Assembly (NCBI RefSeq): GCF_932276165.1
Contig: NC_064011.1
Span: 5,907,501 to 5,971,500 of the forward strand
Direction of reading: 5' to 3'
Origin: Plutella xylostella
Lineage: Eukaryota; Arthropoda; Insecta; Lepidoptera; Plutellidae
Length of the DNA stretch: 64,000 nucleotides
Part shown: positions 38,673 to 50,400 of the stretch, one piece after another
Layout: every line of letters begins with the position of its first letter
Numbering within the stretch: the first letter of the stretch is position 1
Made by a program: the position numbers and the translations under genes
Notes under the pieces: model-generated
The model's database searches: none
What the model was told of the DNA's origin: nothing
What the model saw: the letters and a program-made list of their open reading frames with translations, nothing else

Positions 38673-40779
38673 CTAGAACGTAAACCTGTGATCTCTAAAC
38701 ATTTCATAAAACTCTCGCGAAACCTCATCCGACCTCATGAAGTCCTCAAATCCATGTTTAGTCTTGAAATGGACCTTTTTGGTATGCCCTCTCAGGTTTG
38801 CCATAGAGCTAAACTTAGCCTCGCACAGCGGGCAAGCCACCGATTTCTCAGAATGATTTCTCAACTTGTGAAGATTACATTCACTGGGACACACAAATGT
38901 TTTATCGCACTTATCACACGCGTATGGCCGCTTGTCCGAATGGTGACGCAAAACGTGCTTTTTCAACCCCGAAGCAGTTGTAAACAGATTACTGCACATA
39001 CTACACTGAAACCTCTTAACGCCTTCATGGCGGTCCATGTGGTATTTCAAATTGATATTCGTCGTGAATCTTTTTCCGCATATTTCACACGAGTACGGCT
39101 TGATTTGCAAATGGACTGTGTTCTTATGGTTTTCCATGACGAGATTGCTTTTGCAAGTGAAATCGCAGTCGGGACATTTAAAGTTGAACTGGATATCTGG
39201 TTGGACTTTACGCAAATGTGTCCAAGAGGACACATGGATATTATAGTGTTTGCGAGTGTCAAATAGCTTATTACACGGATGACACTTGTGTTTTTCGCCT
39301 GGTTCATGTGAATTCAGATGTTCCTTTAGCTCAGTCAATGAGTGTAACACTACTGGACATATTGAACAAGGCCGTGCCTTCGGGATCTTGGTCTTAACCT
39401 TCTTTGTTGTGGATTGTTGGTGAGCGTAATACATATGGCGTTGCAAAAAATGTTCATTCTTGACTCTTTTCGAGCACAGTGCACAAGATACCTTGAGGAT
39501 ATGCTTTGAGCGGTGTGAGAGAAGTTTTTCACTGACATCGAACGATGCAGGGCATTCTTTGCATCGGTATTTGCGTTGCTCTTGCTTACACATTTCTGTA
39601 TGTAGAGCGAGGCTTGTGGGATTTTCAAGCTCTTCATCACAGTACGAGCAAACAAACTTGCTTTTGTGATAATGTTTCATGTGGTAGTCATGTTTTACTT
39701 TGGAGTAAAACTTCTGAGCGCATACCTCACACAAATACGGATACATATTTAAATGCTCCTTATTGATATGCGCTAGAAGGTTTACTTTCTTCACACTGAT
39801 GTAATTGCAGTCAAGGCACTTGAGCTGTTTGCATCCCTTTTGTCTCTGCGTTTTTATTGAAAGCAAATACTTCTCGTGAGCGCAAGGGAACTCTGTGCAG
39901 TCGGAACACAAATCTACTTTCTTTTGACACAAAGAACTTTTGTAGTTGTGTGTCTTTCTAATATGCTGTGCAATGGATGCCTTGCTTGTAAAATCTTTAC
40001 AGCAATATTCGCATGTGAACAGTTTACCGAATCCTTCTTCTGAAGACCAGTCTCCATCATCAGAACTTTTAGATTCATCATCATCCGATTCTAAATCTGC
40101 CTCTTTCTTCATGCCCTTATCTTTAACTCCGGTGTCCTTACTAACAAGGTCTTGTAGTACTATGATGGTGTTTTCAAAATCTCCTTTTGTCGATGTGTTG
40201 AGCATTTCTTCCACAGAGTCTATCTGAGAAGTCATCTGTTCTAGATAGCTGGACAAGATTTCTGTGGAATTCTTCAGCCTATTGAAGAAGATGTAGATGT
40301 TTTTTATGTCGTCATTGCAAGGCTGGCAGATGTATTGGCTTGAGATATTGTTGATTATCTGAAATTGATAACAAGTGATAATTTACAAGTGGCCTAGCTG
40401 GTATTGATAGTTACCATTTCTATATTTAAGTCGTAATTTATTTAGTAGGTATTACTAATATAGCACTACTAGTGTAGCAGAGTATCCTTTTTTTTAGAAA
40501 CTGAGGTTTAAATAAGAACTTGTTTAAAAAAAAACTCACAAAACTTACCAGTTTTTCGAATATTTCACTTGTATTTTCCTCCATAAGGCAGTGAGATGAT
40601 TCGTGGTCCTCATTATTATCAAATGCATCTAAATGGTGCAGGTTTTCAGCAGTTCTTAAACAAATGCCGCAGTAATTCAAAGAATGTATAACATTTTTGA
40701 GGTTAGATTTCACTTTTAAATATTCTTCCTTTAATATTGACTTTAGTTCCCCGCTTTCTAGCGTGACTAAGGGCGGCAT
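38673..40779 (-). CDS. Zinc-finger gene E: ZAD-C2H2 protein
   Basis: Probable nuclear DNA-binding protein of 638 residues. Exons 40,779-40,549 (start M-P-P-L-V-T) and 40,358-38,673. Junctions on the minus strand are AAACTG|GTAAGT and AATTTCAG|ATA, phase 0. ZAD cysteines are 37/40 and 88/91. They are followed by an ENTIIVLQD motif, an acidic serine-rich linker (SDDDESKSSDDGDWSSEE), a finger, a CSDCTEFPCAHEKYL motif and 12 more C2H2 fingers to the end, 13 in all. The C-terminal fingers and the F-R-D-H-R tail are closest to those of A and B, so these three look like recent duplicates. The last finger is not split by an intron. A MITE lies downstream and an RTE LINE upstream. Regulation is not visible. 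Confidence 0.9.
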
Positions 40780-41285
40780 TTTAAATTAAAATAAAGCTAG
40801 GATGTTATCCTATACTAAAATAAATACGACAAATAACGGACTAAACCACGAAATAAACAGAAAATATTGATATGACAGATAGGTACGCTGATACGTCAAA
40901 ACATCCAAATATATAGTCTGTGTGTTGAATGTGTTTGGGCGGTCAGAATAAATCACGCTCGGAATAATAATAATAAGCAAAATTTCAAATTATTTACTGT
41001 AGGTAGGTACTTCAAGACTCTTACTTCTTTTTCACTCCATCATCATGGCTCTTGGGTACACTGACCGACAGCGGTGGCTATCGCGATCTGGCGAATATCT
41101 TCTTTCTAAAATTGTTTCTATTCCTACCTTTTAGGTAAGTAATTACTTATCTTTCCCATATACCATATTACAGTCTGGGCTTACAGGGATAAACAAGGGA
41201 AAGGGGATCTGAATCAGATGATTTTGCGAGGAAAGACAACATGTCCTCTAGTTCTAATCTTATGCCACTCGTCTTCGTGGATTCA
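40780..41285. promoter_or_regulatory. Upstream flank of gene E
   Basis: Gene-free sequence between gene E and the RTE element. The promoter of E must lie here or inside the LINE boundary; no core motif is recognised. Confidence 0.3.
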
Positions 41286-41324
41286 ACACTTCTACTCATC
41301 ATCTTCTTCTTCCTTGCCTTATCC

Positions 41325-43556
41325 TTATTTAGGGTCGGCTTTGTTGGTCATGTCACGCCATTTTACCCTATCCTCTGTCATATCCTCATTCACTCCACAC
41401 TCTCTCATATTTTCTTTCACGCAATCAAGCCATGTCTTTCTTGGTCTTCCTCTCTTGCGCCTTCCTTCGGGTCTCATTTCCAACACTTTCTTTGTCACAT
41501 AATCATCTTCTCTTCTCATGACATGCCCAAACCAAGAAAGACGATGGCTTTTCATCTTCTCCACTATAGGAGCCACTTTCATACTTCCCCTTATATACTC
41601 ATTTCGTATTCTATCTTTTCTTGTAACACCACACATCCATCTCAACATTCGCATCTCTGTCACATGCATCCTTTTCTCATCGCATACTTTGGTTGCCCAG
41701 CACTCAGCCCCATACAACATCACCGGCCTTATGACGCTTTTATATATTTTGCCTTTGATCTTAATTGGCATCTTGCGATCACACGTCGTGCCGGTGAGTT
41801 GTTTCCATTTCATCCATCCTGCATTCATTCGTCTCGTCACATCCCTGTCAATACTTCCATCACTCTGTAGAAGGGAGCCGAGGTATCGGAAATCCTCACC
41901 TACTGCCAGTGGCGAGGTACCCAGAGATATCGACGCAGCTGAAGTAGGCCCTCCGAATTGACAGAACATATATTCTGTTTTGGTCCTACTCAGTCTCAAT
42001 CCCACACTCTCTAGGGTATCTCGCCACTGGTTCAGTTGCACCTGTAATTCATCCCCACTCTCATCGACAAGCACGATGTCGTCTGCAAAGAGCATGCACC
42101 AGGGCGCCTCCTTCTGAATTGCAGATGTTAATGCATCCATTACCAATAAAAATAGGTATGGGCTCAGGGATGAACCCTGGTGCACGCCTACTCTGACCTT
42201 GAACCTGTCGGTGACCCCGACTGCGGGGCGGACCTGTGTGTTGGCACCTGCGTACATGTCCTGAACAATACTTATGTACTTTACGGGTACACCCTTGTTC
42301 TGCAAGCACCGCCACAACAGGTCTCTCGGGACTCGATCGTAAGCCTTCTCAAGGTCAATGAACACCATATGCAGGTTTCTTTGTACAGCTCGAAACTTTT
42401 CCATCAATTGTCTCACTGCGAATATGGCGTCCGTTGTACTCCTTCCAGGCATGAAGCCAAACTGGTTTGCCGATACTGTCGACTCCCTCCTAATCCTACT
42501 TTCGATAACCTTCTCATACAATTTCATCGTGTGTGCCATCAACTTAATTCCTCTGTAATTTCCGCAATCTTGAATATCTCCTTTCTCTTTATAAATTGGC
42601 ACCAGATAACTCCCTCTCCAATCAGTTGGTATTGACTTCTCTGCGAAGATTTTATTGAAAAGATAGGTCAACCAATAAATACCATCATCTCCCAATAATT
42701 TCCAAACTTCTACAGGTATGTTATCTGGGCCAACAGCCTTCCCATTACCCATTTTTCGTAATGCAAGCTTGACTTCCCATTCATTAATCTTATCTAACAT
42801 TCCTAAATTAAGGCCCTGCGGTTCCGGTAAACCAACTCTATCATTCTCTACATTCAGCAATTGTTCAAAGTAATTCTTCCATCTCACCTTTATTTCTTCA
42901 TCTTTTGTTAATACTCTTCCATTCTCATGTTTCATACATCGTATCTGAATCATATCTTTTGCATTTCTTTCCCTATTACGCGCTAATCTAAATAGCGCTT
43001 TCTGTCCTTCCGGCTTTTCAAGTTGTTTATACAGTTCTTCTTGTACTTGAGACCTTGCAATCGCCACAGATGTTTTAGACTTCTTCTTCATAAGCTGATA
43101 TATTTGCCTTTTCTCTGCTCTTAATTGGTCATCTGTTAGTTCTTCTTGCCAATTTTTAAATGCATTCTTTTTGTCTTTCAAGGCCCTCTGTACTTCTGCA
43201 TTCCACCACCATGTTTCCTTTTCTATCTTCTTGACTCCTTTTGTCTCTCCCAGTACAGTCCTTGCCGATTCTCTTATGGTATTGGCGATGACATTCCAAT
43301 CATCATCCACAGTTATGTTTTCATTAAATTCTACTTCTCTAATTTTTCTTACTATTCTATCTTTAAAATCTGCTGCAAAATTTTCATTTTGCAGTAGCCA
43401 CCATTTGGTCTTTGGTACATGTTTTTGTCTATAATTAATTCTATTGAGATCAATATCTAATTCTACGACTAATAATCTATGTTGACTAGTTAGAGGCTCC
43501 CCGGGTATAACTTTACAATCCTTGACTTTTTTAATATCAGTTCTTCTGGTTAACAT
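41325..43556 (-). pseudogene. RTE LINE reverse transcriptase part
   Basis: 743 codons. It begins M-L-T-R-R-T, directly after the break in the endonuclease part, and contains the final endonuclease block TSQHRLLVVELD. Reverse-transcriptase motifs are GNGKAVGPDNIPVEVW, FMPGRSTTDAIF, FIDLEKAYDRVPR, HQGSSLSPYLF and the catalytic FADDIVLV. The C-terminal block SWFGHVMRREDDYVTKKVL matches the LINE fragments elsewhere. It is fully open and could be young. Alone it lacks the endonuclease and would not be expected to mobilise itself. Confidence 0.9.
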
Positions 43557-43560
43557 GTAG

Positions 43561-44379
43561 TTAGTCTATCTGTGTTGCATGTTGACCACTTTTATAAGTT
43601 ATAAGGTGTTCATATTTCTTTTGAAAGTATGTGTTAACCAGAGCCAAGTCAAATGCTGTAGCCATTTCTAATATGCACTCCCCTTCAAAATTTCTACTGC
43701 CAAATCCTTTACCTCCATGTACGCGTTCGTAGTCATGGTTATTCTTGCCAACATGCCCATTGAAGTCGCCTCCTATAACCAGCTGATCATCAGAGGGTAC
43801 ATTCATTAAGGTGGTATCAAATTCTTCCCAGAACTTTTCCTTTATCCTTTCATCACATCCAGCTTGGGGTGCATATACGCTCATAATAGTCAACGCCAGG
43901 TCGCCCAGTAAAATCCTTATGTAAATTATTCTATCACTGACTCTATTAATTTCTATTATATTATTCTTTAAATCCTTATCCAACACAATCCCCACCCCGT
44001 TTCTCTTCCCGTCTTTCCCGCAGTAGAAGAACTTGTATCCATCCGACAACTCTCTCGCCTTCGTTCCTTTCCATTTCGTCTCCTGTAGGCACGCGATGTT
44101 AATTCTCCTCTTCTGTAGTATGTTTGCAAGCTCTGCTCCTCTTCCTGTCATCGTGCCTACATTCCAGCTCCCTATTCGTAGCCTCCTGACCTGGACTCGC
44201 TTCTTACGTCGCCCCCGCCCAGGGTGGTGCGACAACCCTAGTCCACTTCTCACAGGCGCCGGGTGCTGCACCTGCGCGTCGCCTGCAGGGGACGCCCTAA
44301 CATTTACATTATTTATTTGACGTGACATGCATACAGATTTGGCAGGGGTTTTTACAGCCGGCCGCCGACCAGACGCCAA
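43561..44379 (-). pseudogene. RTE LINE endonuclease part
   Basis: 272 codons. The exonuclease/endonuclease/phosphatase fold is marked by IGSWNVGTM, CLQETKWKG, NGVGIVLDK, MSVYAPQAG and the catalytic GGDFNGHVG. This nicks the target DNA for target-primed reverse transcription (family knowledge). The frame stops right after QHATQID, where a 4-bp TAAC insertion, apparently a duplication of local sequence, makes a stop and shifts the frame. The continuation is the next entry. Confidence 0.88.
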
Positions 44380-44567
44380 CCTTCCCGTTTTTCTAACCCG
44401 GGCTTAGGTACCGGGCTTAGCAGGGATTGGCAGTAGCCTAGCTGACTAAGGCTATAGACGCCGAGACTCTCACCGTCCAGAGTACTGTCCTGCCTCCAAC
44501 AGTACCCAACTCAGTTGTACTCATCATCATCAGCCTCTTACCGCTTAGAATCTCCTTCTAGAGGCCT

Positions 44568-44697
44568 AGCACGGGACGCAAGACGCGCTCGTCAAGACTT
44601 GACAAAAGTATTTTGACGCACTCGCTCTCGAAGCCGCGCGATGTGAGTGAGCGCAACGCAAAACTTTTGTCACGTTTGTCCCCGTGCTAGGCCATCT
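44568..44697. mobile_element. MITE family 4
   Basis: CCTAGCACGGGACGCAAGAC and TCCCCGTGCTAGGCC are inverted ends. Inner GACAAAAGTATTTTGACGC and AAAACTTTTGTCACG as in the copy at 12,256. Confidence 0.75.
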
Positions 44698-44709
44698 GAA
44701 GGGCTAGTA

Positions 44710-44922
44710 TAGTGCGACAAACTTATCTGTTCCGGTGAGACCGAACTAAATTGATCCATATCTCATAACTTACCTATGAATTATATATTCATATAGATTA
44801 GATGGGTTTATTAAAACCGTAAGGGTGAATTACCTCTACAGGCAAACTTAAAATCTTACAGAATCAATCAATATTAGACTTTTTCGTGAGCTCTCACCGG
44901 AACAGATAAGTTTGTGGCACTA
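44710..44922. mobile_element. MITE family 3
   Basis: TAGTGCGACAAACTTATCTG and its complement GATAAGTTTGTGGCACTA at the ends, each next to TA. Stands between a full family-4 MITE and a partial one. Confidence 0.85.
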
Positions 44923-44928
44923 TACGCG

Positions 44929-45045
44929 GCGCATTTAAGATGTGTCAAAAGTTTTGCATCGCGCTCACTCACATCATCCAGCTTCAAGAGCAAGCGCGAC
45001 GGAGAGCTTTTGTCACGTCTTAATAGCGCCCCGTGCTACAGGGCC
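44929..45045. mobile_element. MITE family 4, partial
   Basis: GATGTGTCAAAAGTTTTGC at the left and GCGCCCCGTGCTACAGGGCC at the right. The left terminal bases are not intact. Confidence 0.6.
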
Positions 45046-45945
45046 TGGTCATGTCTATGGAGAATAAGACCTAGACTAGTTACTAACTAGTCTGATAAAT
45101 TCCGTTCTAGATGAAAGGCCCTTTGCAACACCAGACGTTGGAACTTTTCATTTTCACTCTAGCTCAAGTGGAGTGGAACTCAACTCCCTATCAAAAAGTG
45201 AAATCGAAAATATACATAGGTAAAAAATTGTATAGCGTGGAGCTAGTTACTTACCGCTAGGTGGCGTGTCTGCCATGCCATACAAATTCACGTTTACTTA
45301 CCACAGCCACAGAGTTACTTACCGCTTTTCTAACGTAGAAAAAACTCGCACTCGGCTGATTCCACAGCTGGGTATAATAAAAACAAAGTATATACTGATT
45401 GATAACTTCCATTTATTCATACTGTGCTTGATACATAATATACTTAACTTAAATACCTACTTACCTACCGATAAAGAACAGATAGGAACAGAAATTAACA
45501 AGCTGCAAAGAGGATTGTAAGAATTATTTATACCTACTTACCTCTTGCGCAAAAATTATGAATTTTGTATAAGAATAATTTTGCAGCTATATAGTTCATA
45601 AAATATGGGTATTTTATAGTACACCTTTAGTTACATATACTTTGATCATTTGATATAGGTAGACAAGTAACTTATTAGATACCTACCTAGCTATGAAATT
45701 AGAAGAGAAATAAGAAAAAATGACGTAATTTATTATACAAAAAATACTATTTATAAGCATTCTTAAAGATTCTAAGTTCCATCGAATACACAATGATTAT
45801 ACTATCTACCTCAAAATATAATTATAAGTCAATGATCTACCTACATATTTTAAGCGTCTTTTTATAAGCCTGAAGAAGCCTATATAATGAACATATTACC
45901 AACGATTTCACAACATTTAAACAAAGGTTACCTACCTAACATTGA
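45046..45945. other. No gene or recognised repeat
   Basis: AT-rich. An 84-codon frame at 45,266-45,520 has no domain and I do not call it. Confidence 0.45.
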
Positions 45946-45951
45946 GTTATA

Positions 45952-46214
45952 TAGACGACCGAATGGCGTAGTGGTTAGTGACCCTGACTACTGAGCCGAA
46001 GGTCCCGGGTTCGATTCCCGGCTGGGGCAGATATTTGTTTAAAACACGAATATTTGTTCTCAGGTCTTGGATGTGCCCGTAAAATGGCAATAGGCCCGCC
46101 CCCTATTACATTGGGACTAACATAACACTCTGGCGAAAAGTGGGTGCAGCAATGCACCTCTGCCTACCCCGCAAGGGAGTACATTAGTACAAGGCGTGAG
46201 TGCGTGTTTTTTTT
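45952..46214 (+). mobile_element. SINE family 2, full-length copy
   Basis: Complete head, body and tail. A short direct repeat AGTTATA (45,945-45,951 and 46,215-46,221) flanks it. It ends 25 bp beyond the stop codon of gene G, so it probably lies in that gene's 3' UTR in antisense orientation. Confidence 0.88.
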
Positions 46215-46239
46215 AGTTATAAATGTAGACATTATAATG

Positions 46240-47427
46240 TTAGCAAATATGTTTTTTGATGTGCAACACCAAATCGCGACGACATTTTAGAACTTCATCG
46301 CAAAACTCACATTTTTCCTTCGAAACTAAACTATGAACTTTCTTGTGTTCCACCAAGTTCTTATCTGTATAGAACTGGCTATCACACATATCGCAATGAT
46401 AGGGTTTAATTTGCAAATGAGACTTGTTTACGTGTAACAAGAGTTGGTTTTCGCTCCAAAACTCCATTTCGCAAAAGCTGCAACTCTGCAAATGGTGTCT
46501 GTTGTATATTTTGAATCTCAACACGTGTCTTTGCAAATGATTGTTGTAGCACATTTGCGACCTAAATGTTTTGTCGCACAACTGACAAAGTTTCCTCTCA
46601 TGGGTCTTTCTGTGAGCCGCCATTTTGTCCTCAACCGTAAACGACCTACCGCAAACGTTACAAAAATATCCGCCATCTTTAATTAAATGGCCGACTTTTA
46701 CGTGTTCACGGAGATTGAATTTATTCTTGAACGTTTTGGGGCAGACTTTGCAAGAAACTTTTTTGTTCACATGTTTCAACGCGTGGGTTTTCAGGAAATA
46801 TTCAGATATGAATCGTTTGTCGCAAATGGGACAGGTAAATTTGGTGTTGCAACGTTTTTTTGCCGGTTTCCGTTTCTTTTTGAAGGTTAGAAACTCGCGA
46901 CAAACGTCGTCTATTGAATCGTACTTTTTAGATGACCGATTAGGCTTAAAACCGTTGTAAATAGCTTTGTTTGTATACACTTTAGTTCCTCTTTTCAAAT
47001 CCATTTTTTCATTTTTATCGTTGGCTACTTTACTCACAACAGTATTTGGTTTCTGTGTTGTAACAGCTTTACCTACTTTCGCGCTACTAAATATTTCGTC
47101 ATCTGTATCACTGCTGCTTTCTATTCTAAATTCGTCTTCTAGCACATCACATTTCAACGATGACTCATCGACGTCATCACCTACTATCACATCATTATCT
47201 AACACTTCTATATCATGTATATTCATGACTAAATTATCAGATACTTCGATGAAAACATTGTTTTTCGCCTCTTTGACTTTAGATACTGTGTCAAGCATAG
47301 CCGTTATACACTTATTGAGTCTATTTCTAGTATGGAGGGATTGATAGATAAATACATAAGAAGCTATAGCCGTATCAAGACATTTCTTACATATTTTTGT
47401 TCCCATTATGTTACAGTGGGGGATCAT
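46240..47427 (-). CDS. Gene G exon 3 (ZAD 2 back half, seven fingers)
   Basis: 395 codons. Starts M-I-P-H-C-N-I-M-G-T after the acceptor, with ICKKCLD. Fingers FTCPIC, VSCKVC, YFCNVC, KLCQLC, QSCSFC, YHCDMC and EKCEFC follow. The linker before them is acidic and has basic KKRKPAKKR near the fingers. Confidence 0.88.
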   Translation of the reverse strand: MIPHCNIMGTKICKKCLDTAIASYVFIYQSLHTRNRLNKCITAMLDTVSKVKEAKNNVFIEVSDNLVMNIHDIEVLDNDVIVGDDVDESSLKCDVLEDEFRIESSSDTDDEIFSSAKVGKAVTTQKPNTVVSKVANDKNEKMDLKRGTKVYTNKAIYNGFKPNRSSKKYDSIDDVCREFLTFKKKRKPAKKRCNTKFTCPICDKRFISEYFLKTHALKHVNKKVSCKVCPKTFKNKFNLREHVKVGHLIKDGGYFCNVCGRSFTVEDKMAAHRKTHERKLCQLCDKTFRSQMCYNNHLQRHVLRFKIYNRHHLQSCSFCEMEFWSENQLLLHVNKSHLQIKPYHCDMCDSQFYTDKNLVEHKKVHSLVSKEKCEFCDEVLKCRRDLVLHIKKHIC

Positions 47428-50400
47428 CTGCAACAAAACATAAGAAAGGGTTAAAAATAAAAGTGAAAAAAGCGGGAAAGGGTAATGGGTTCTTTCGCTT
47501 ACTATATTGAGTAAGAAAACTTGAAACATACCGCTATCGATACTAAATTAAACATAATTATACGTATTTAATTCGCATAGCCATTTCTTATAGATAAAAC
47601 ATTTAATGACAACGACCCAGAACTTTCTTAATCTTAACATGTATAATATAACACAGTAACATCAACACATATCACATACAAATAATACAAGCCATTGATA
47701 AATACGTAAAACACTAACGAATATCATGCAATATATTTCTAAAGTAATTTCAAATTACTTGTGAGAATTAATGCGCCTCAAAGGCTTTTTAAATCTTCTA
47801 TTCGTTCCTCCTGTCTTTTCAACATTCGCTAAGCCCATATTAAACTTAAAAGATTTTTTATCGGCAATAATAACATTTGATTGGCCATCAGTAGAAGGAA
47901 GGTTAAAGACAGAGTGTTGTGGCGCTGCTTGCCAGAATCCTATGTCTAGCATTGGTTCATTACAAGCTGGTGATGACAAAATAATGAAAGGATTATAAGC
48001 TTCATTGGTAAATGTGTTATTAACAAATGTCAGTGCTGTTGTATTTGTTTGTTCGTCATCATCAATATCCATTGTCTCTTCATTGGGTTTTGGTGATTGA
48101 CTTTCAAAATTAATGTGTTGGAGGTCTGTATTTAATCCATCAGTAGTGTCAGTATCATCCATGTAAATATTACTAATCATTTCATTATAGATTATGGCAG
48201 TGTTACATTCATTGACAACCTTCTCTTCTTTGGGATTATGTTTAGTATGTTCAGGCATATAGTTCGATTCAAAACCTAGTTGAAGCTCTGTGCCTATGAA
48301 AGGGATATTTTCAATATTTGATGTTACATTTACTGTGTTTTCATCATTATTATCTGTATTTGGTTCGCTTTGCCAGTCAGGTTCTTCTGCAGTCATATTT
48401 TTGTAGTAACTGAATCTAAAATTGAATTCTGTGCTTGTCTTTCCGAATACAAAATTTGAATCATTGTTATACTTGTTCGAGTCACAACAAAAACATTTAA
48501 ATCTGTCATTTTCATTCATGGTAAAGCAGATTTTGCATTCCCATTTAATTTTTTTAACAGCTCCATTGTTCTCAGATTTTTCGTTTATTTTCCTTTTTCT
48601 TGTATTTCTATTTGCGTCATCAAATGTATCATTTTGAATAACATCTTTGTTATCTTCGTTACATTTTAAGCAAAATTTGCACCCTTCAGTCTTTTCAAAA
48701 AGCCAACACATTTTGCATTTTTGTTTTGTTGCATCTGTTATAGAATCATTCTGATCAGTAACAATACAGTTTGTGCTGCATTGTTTTTTGAAAATCCAGC
48801 AATTCTTGCATGATTCTCCTACGGAATCTGGCTCTTTTGTTAACTTTTGATCAGTTTCCATTGGAGATGTATTAGAAACAGGAAGTTCATCATAACTTTT
48901 GACGTTGTCATCATTCAAATCTCTATTTTCTGTATTTTCCTCATCAATATTAGTATCTGCATCTGCATGTGACACACAATCATCAAGGGGTTTATTCATA
49001 TTTTCAAATTCCCTAAAGTTATAACCGTTGTTAGATTCTTTTACTGTCTCCGCAGTATCAGCTTCAACAATATCACCATCACCACTCAATGTCTCTTCAG
49101 TAAGCTCAATAATTACAGCTCCTTTGGTATTTTCATTCAATAGTAAAGGTTCAGCGAAAACGAATGTGTAACCACCCTGTTTTTTATCAATATGATTGCG
49201 ATTTAAATTAACTTTGGGAGGAATAGAAAAGGTAAATGTTTTTTCATTCTCTTGGTCGATGCTCGCTCTTCTCTTTCGCGTTATGCTCAGAATGTTGGCA
49301 GTGTATGGGATGATCAATGGTTGATGCTTGTACGATTGCTTGGGCTAGAACATGCGAAAGGATTATGATGATAATGGAAATGAACATATTTATTATTATC
49401 TCAGACATCAAAGCTGCAAAACTGTGAAATAAGTAACATGTAGATAGCTAGATACTTCATACATGTTTTATTATTATTAAGGGATACACATGAAATGATG
49501 TTCATAAGACAATATTGACTATCTCATCATGTTCAGAAAATATAACAAATACATTTCTAACACTGGAATAAATCAATTCGCAGAGCAAAAAATTAAGCAC
49601 ACATATTCATTTTTGTTACTGAAATTGTTAAAAATAGTGCTAAAATGACGGTCATGTAAATGGCTAAAAATTATATTCATATCAGTGATTTCTATTTTAA
49701 TATTTTTTCTAACTCCTGTTTAGTTCCATTCTATTCAATGAGCATTTAATGATCACACAACAATGATTTACCTATAAATAAATGAAAACTTAGTGTAGAG
49801 AAACAAATTGTGGTGGCCTGTAGTGGCTGGATAAGGATGGCTGAGGACAGAGTGTTGTGTTGTCTTGGGACTTTGCTTGGGCCTATGCCCAGCAGAGTAA
49901 GAAATTGATGTTGAATCAAATAAAAAAATACTTACATGAGGCAATGTTGATCCCAGAATATCGTAGAGATTCCTGTTTCCAGTCAGCTCTGGGCATGCAC
50001 CATGCAAAGACACAACCTTGTCCAAATCAGACATATCCTTGTCTTTATCCAGGCAAACAGCACACAGATCCACTTTCTTAACCAAAATGTTATCTAGAAC
50101 TTTCTTGAATTTGTGCTTTTCTACATGCTGCAGATGGCCCAAGTAGGTTTCACTGTCAAAACCGCATTCTTTACATTGAAACTTTGAAGTAAGGTCACCT
50201 TTAGCCAATATATTTTTGCTGTAGCATGTTTTCTTATGCTTTTTCAAATGCAAAAGTCTAGAGAATGAGCTGCCACAAAAACGGCAATGGAACCACATTG
50301 TGGCTGGGTGTGTTTTCTCGTGATTTAATAATGAATCGGTGTTGGGCAGCACTTGCCAACACTTAGGGCACTCAAAATTATTGGTTGTTGCGTTCTTGTT

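Larger units (their letters stand above)
41290..44535 (-). mobile_element. Nearly complete RTE-type LINE
   Basis: An apurinic endonuclease region and a reverse transcriptase in the usual order, with a GC-rich 5' region (44,380-44,535) and a short 3' UTR (CTTGCCTTATCCTTATTTAG on the plus strand). Edges are approximate because no target-site duplication was found. One 4-bp insertion breaks the frame between the two parts. Confidence 0.85.

Noticed and set aside
38688..40227. Plus-strand frames opposite gene E (up to 192 codons); similar ones opposite A, B, C and G
   Set aside because: Antisense shadows of C2H2 coding sequence; they contain no domain and no splice logic.
41241..42635. Plus-strand frames of up to 209 codons
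   Set aside because: They are antisense shadows of the RTE reverse transcriptase, which has clear motifs in the minus-strand frame.
43557..43560. Programmed frameshift in the RTE element
   Set aside because: The shift comes with an in-frame stop and a 4-bp insertion of local sequence; a simple mutation is the easier reading unless all copies share it.
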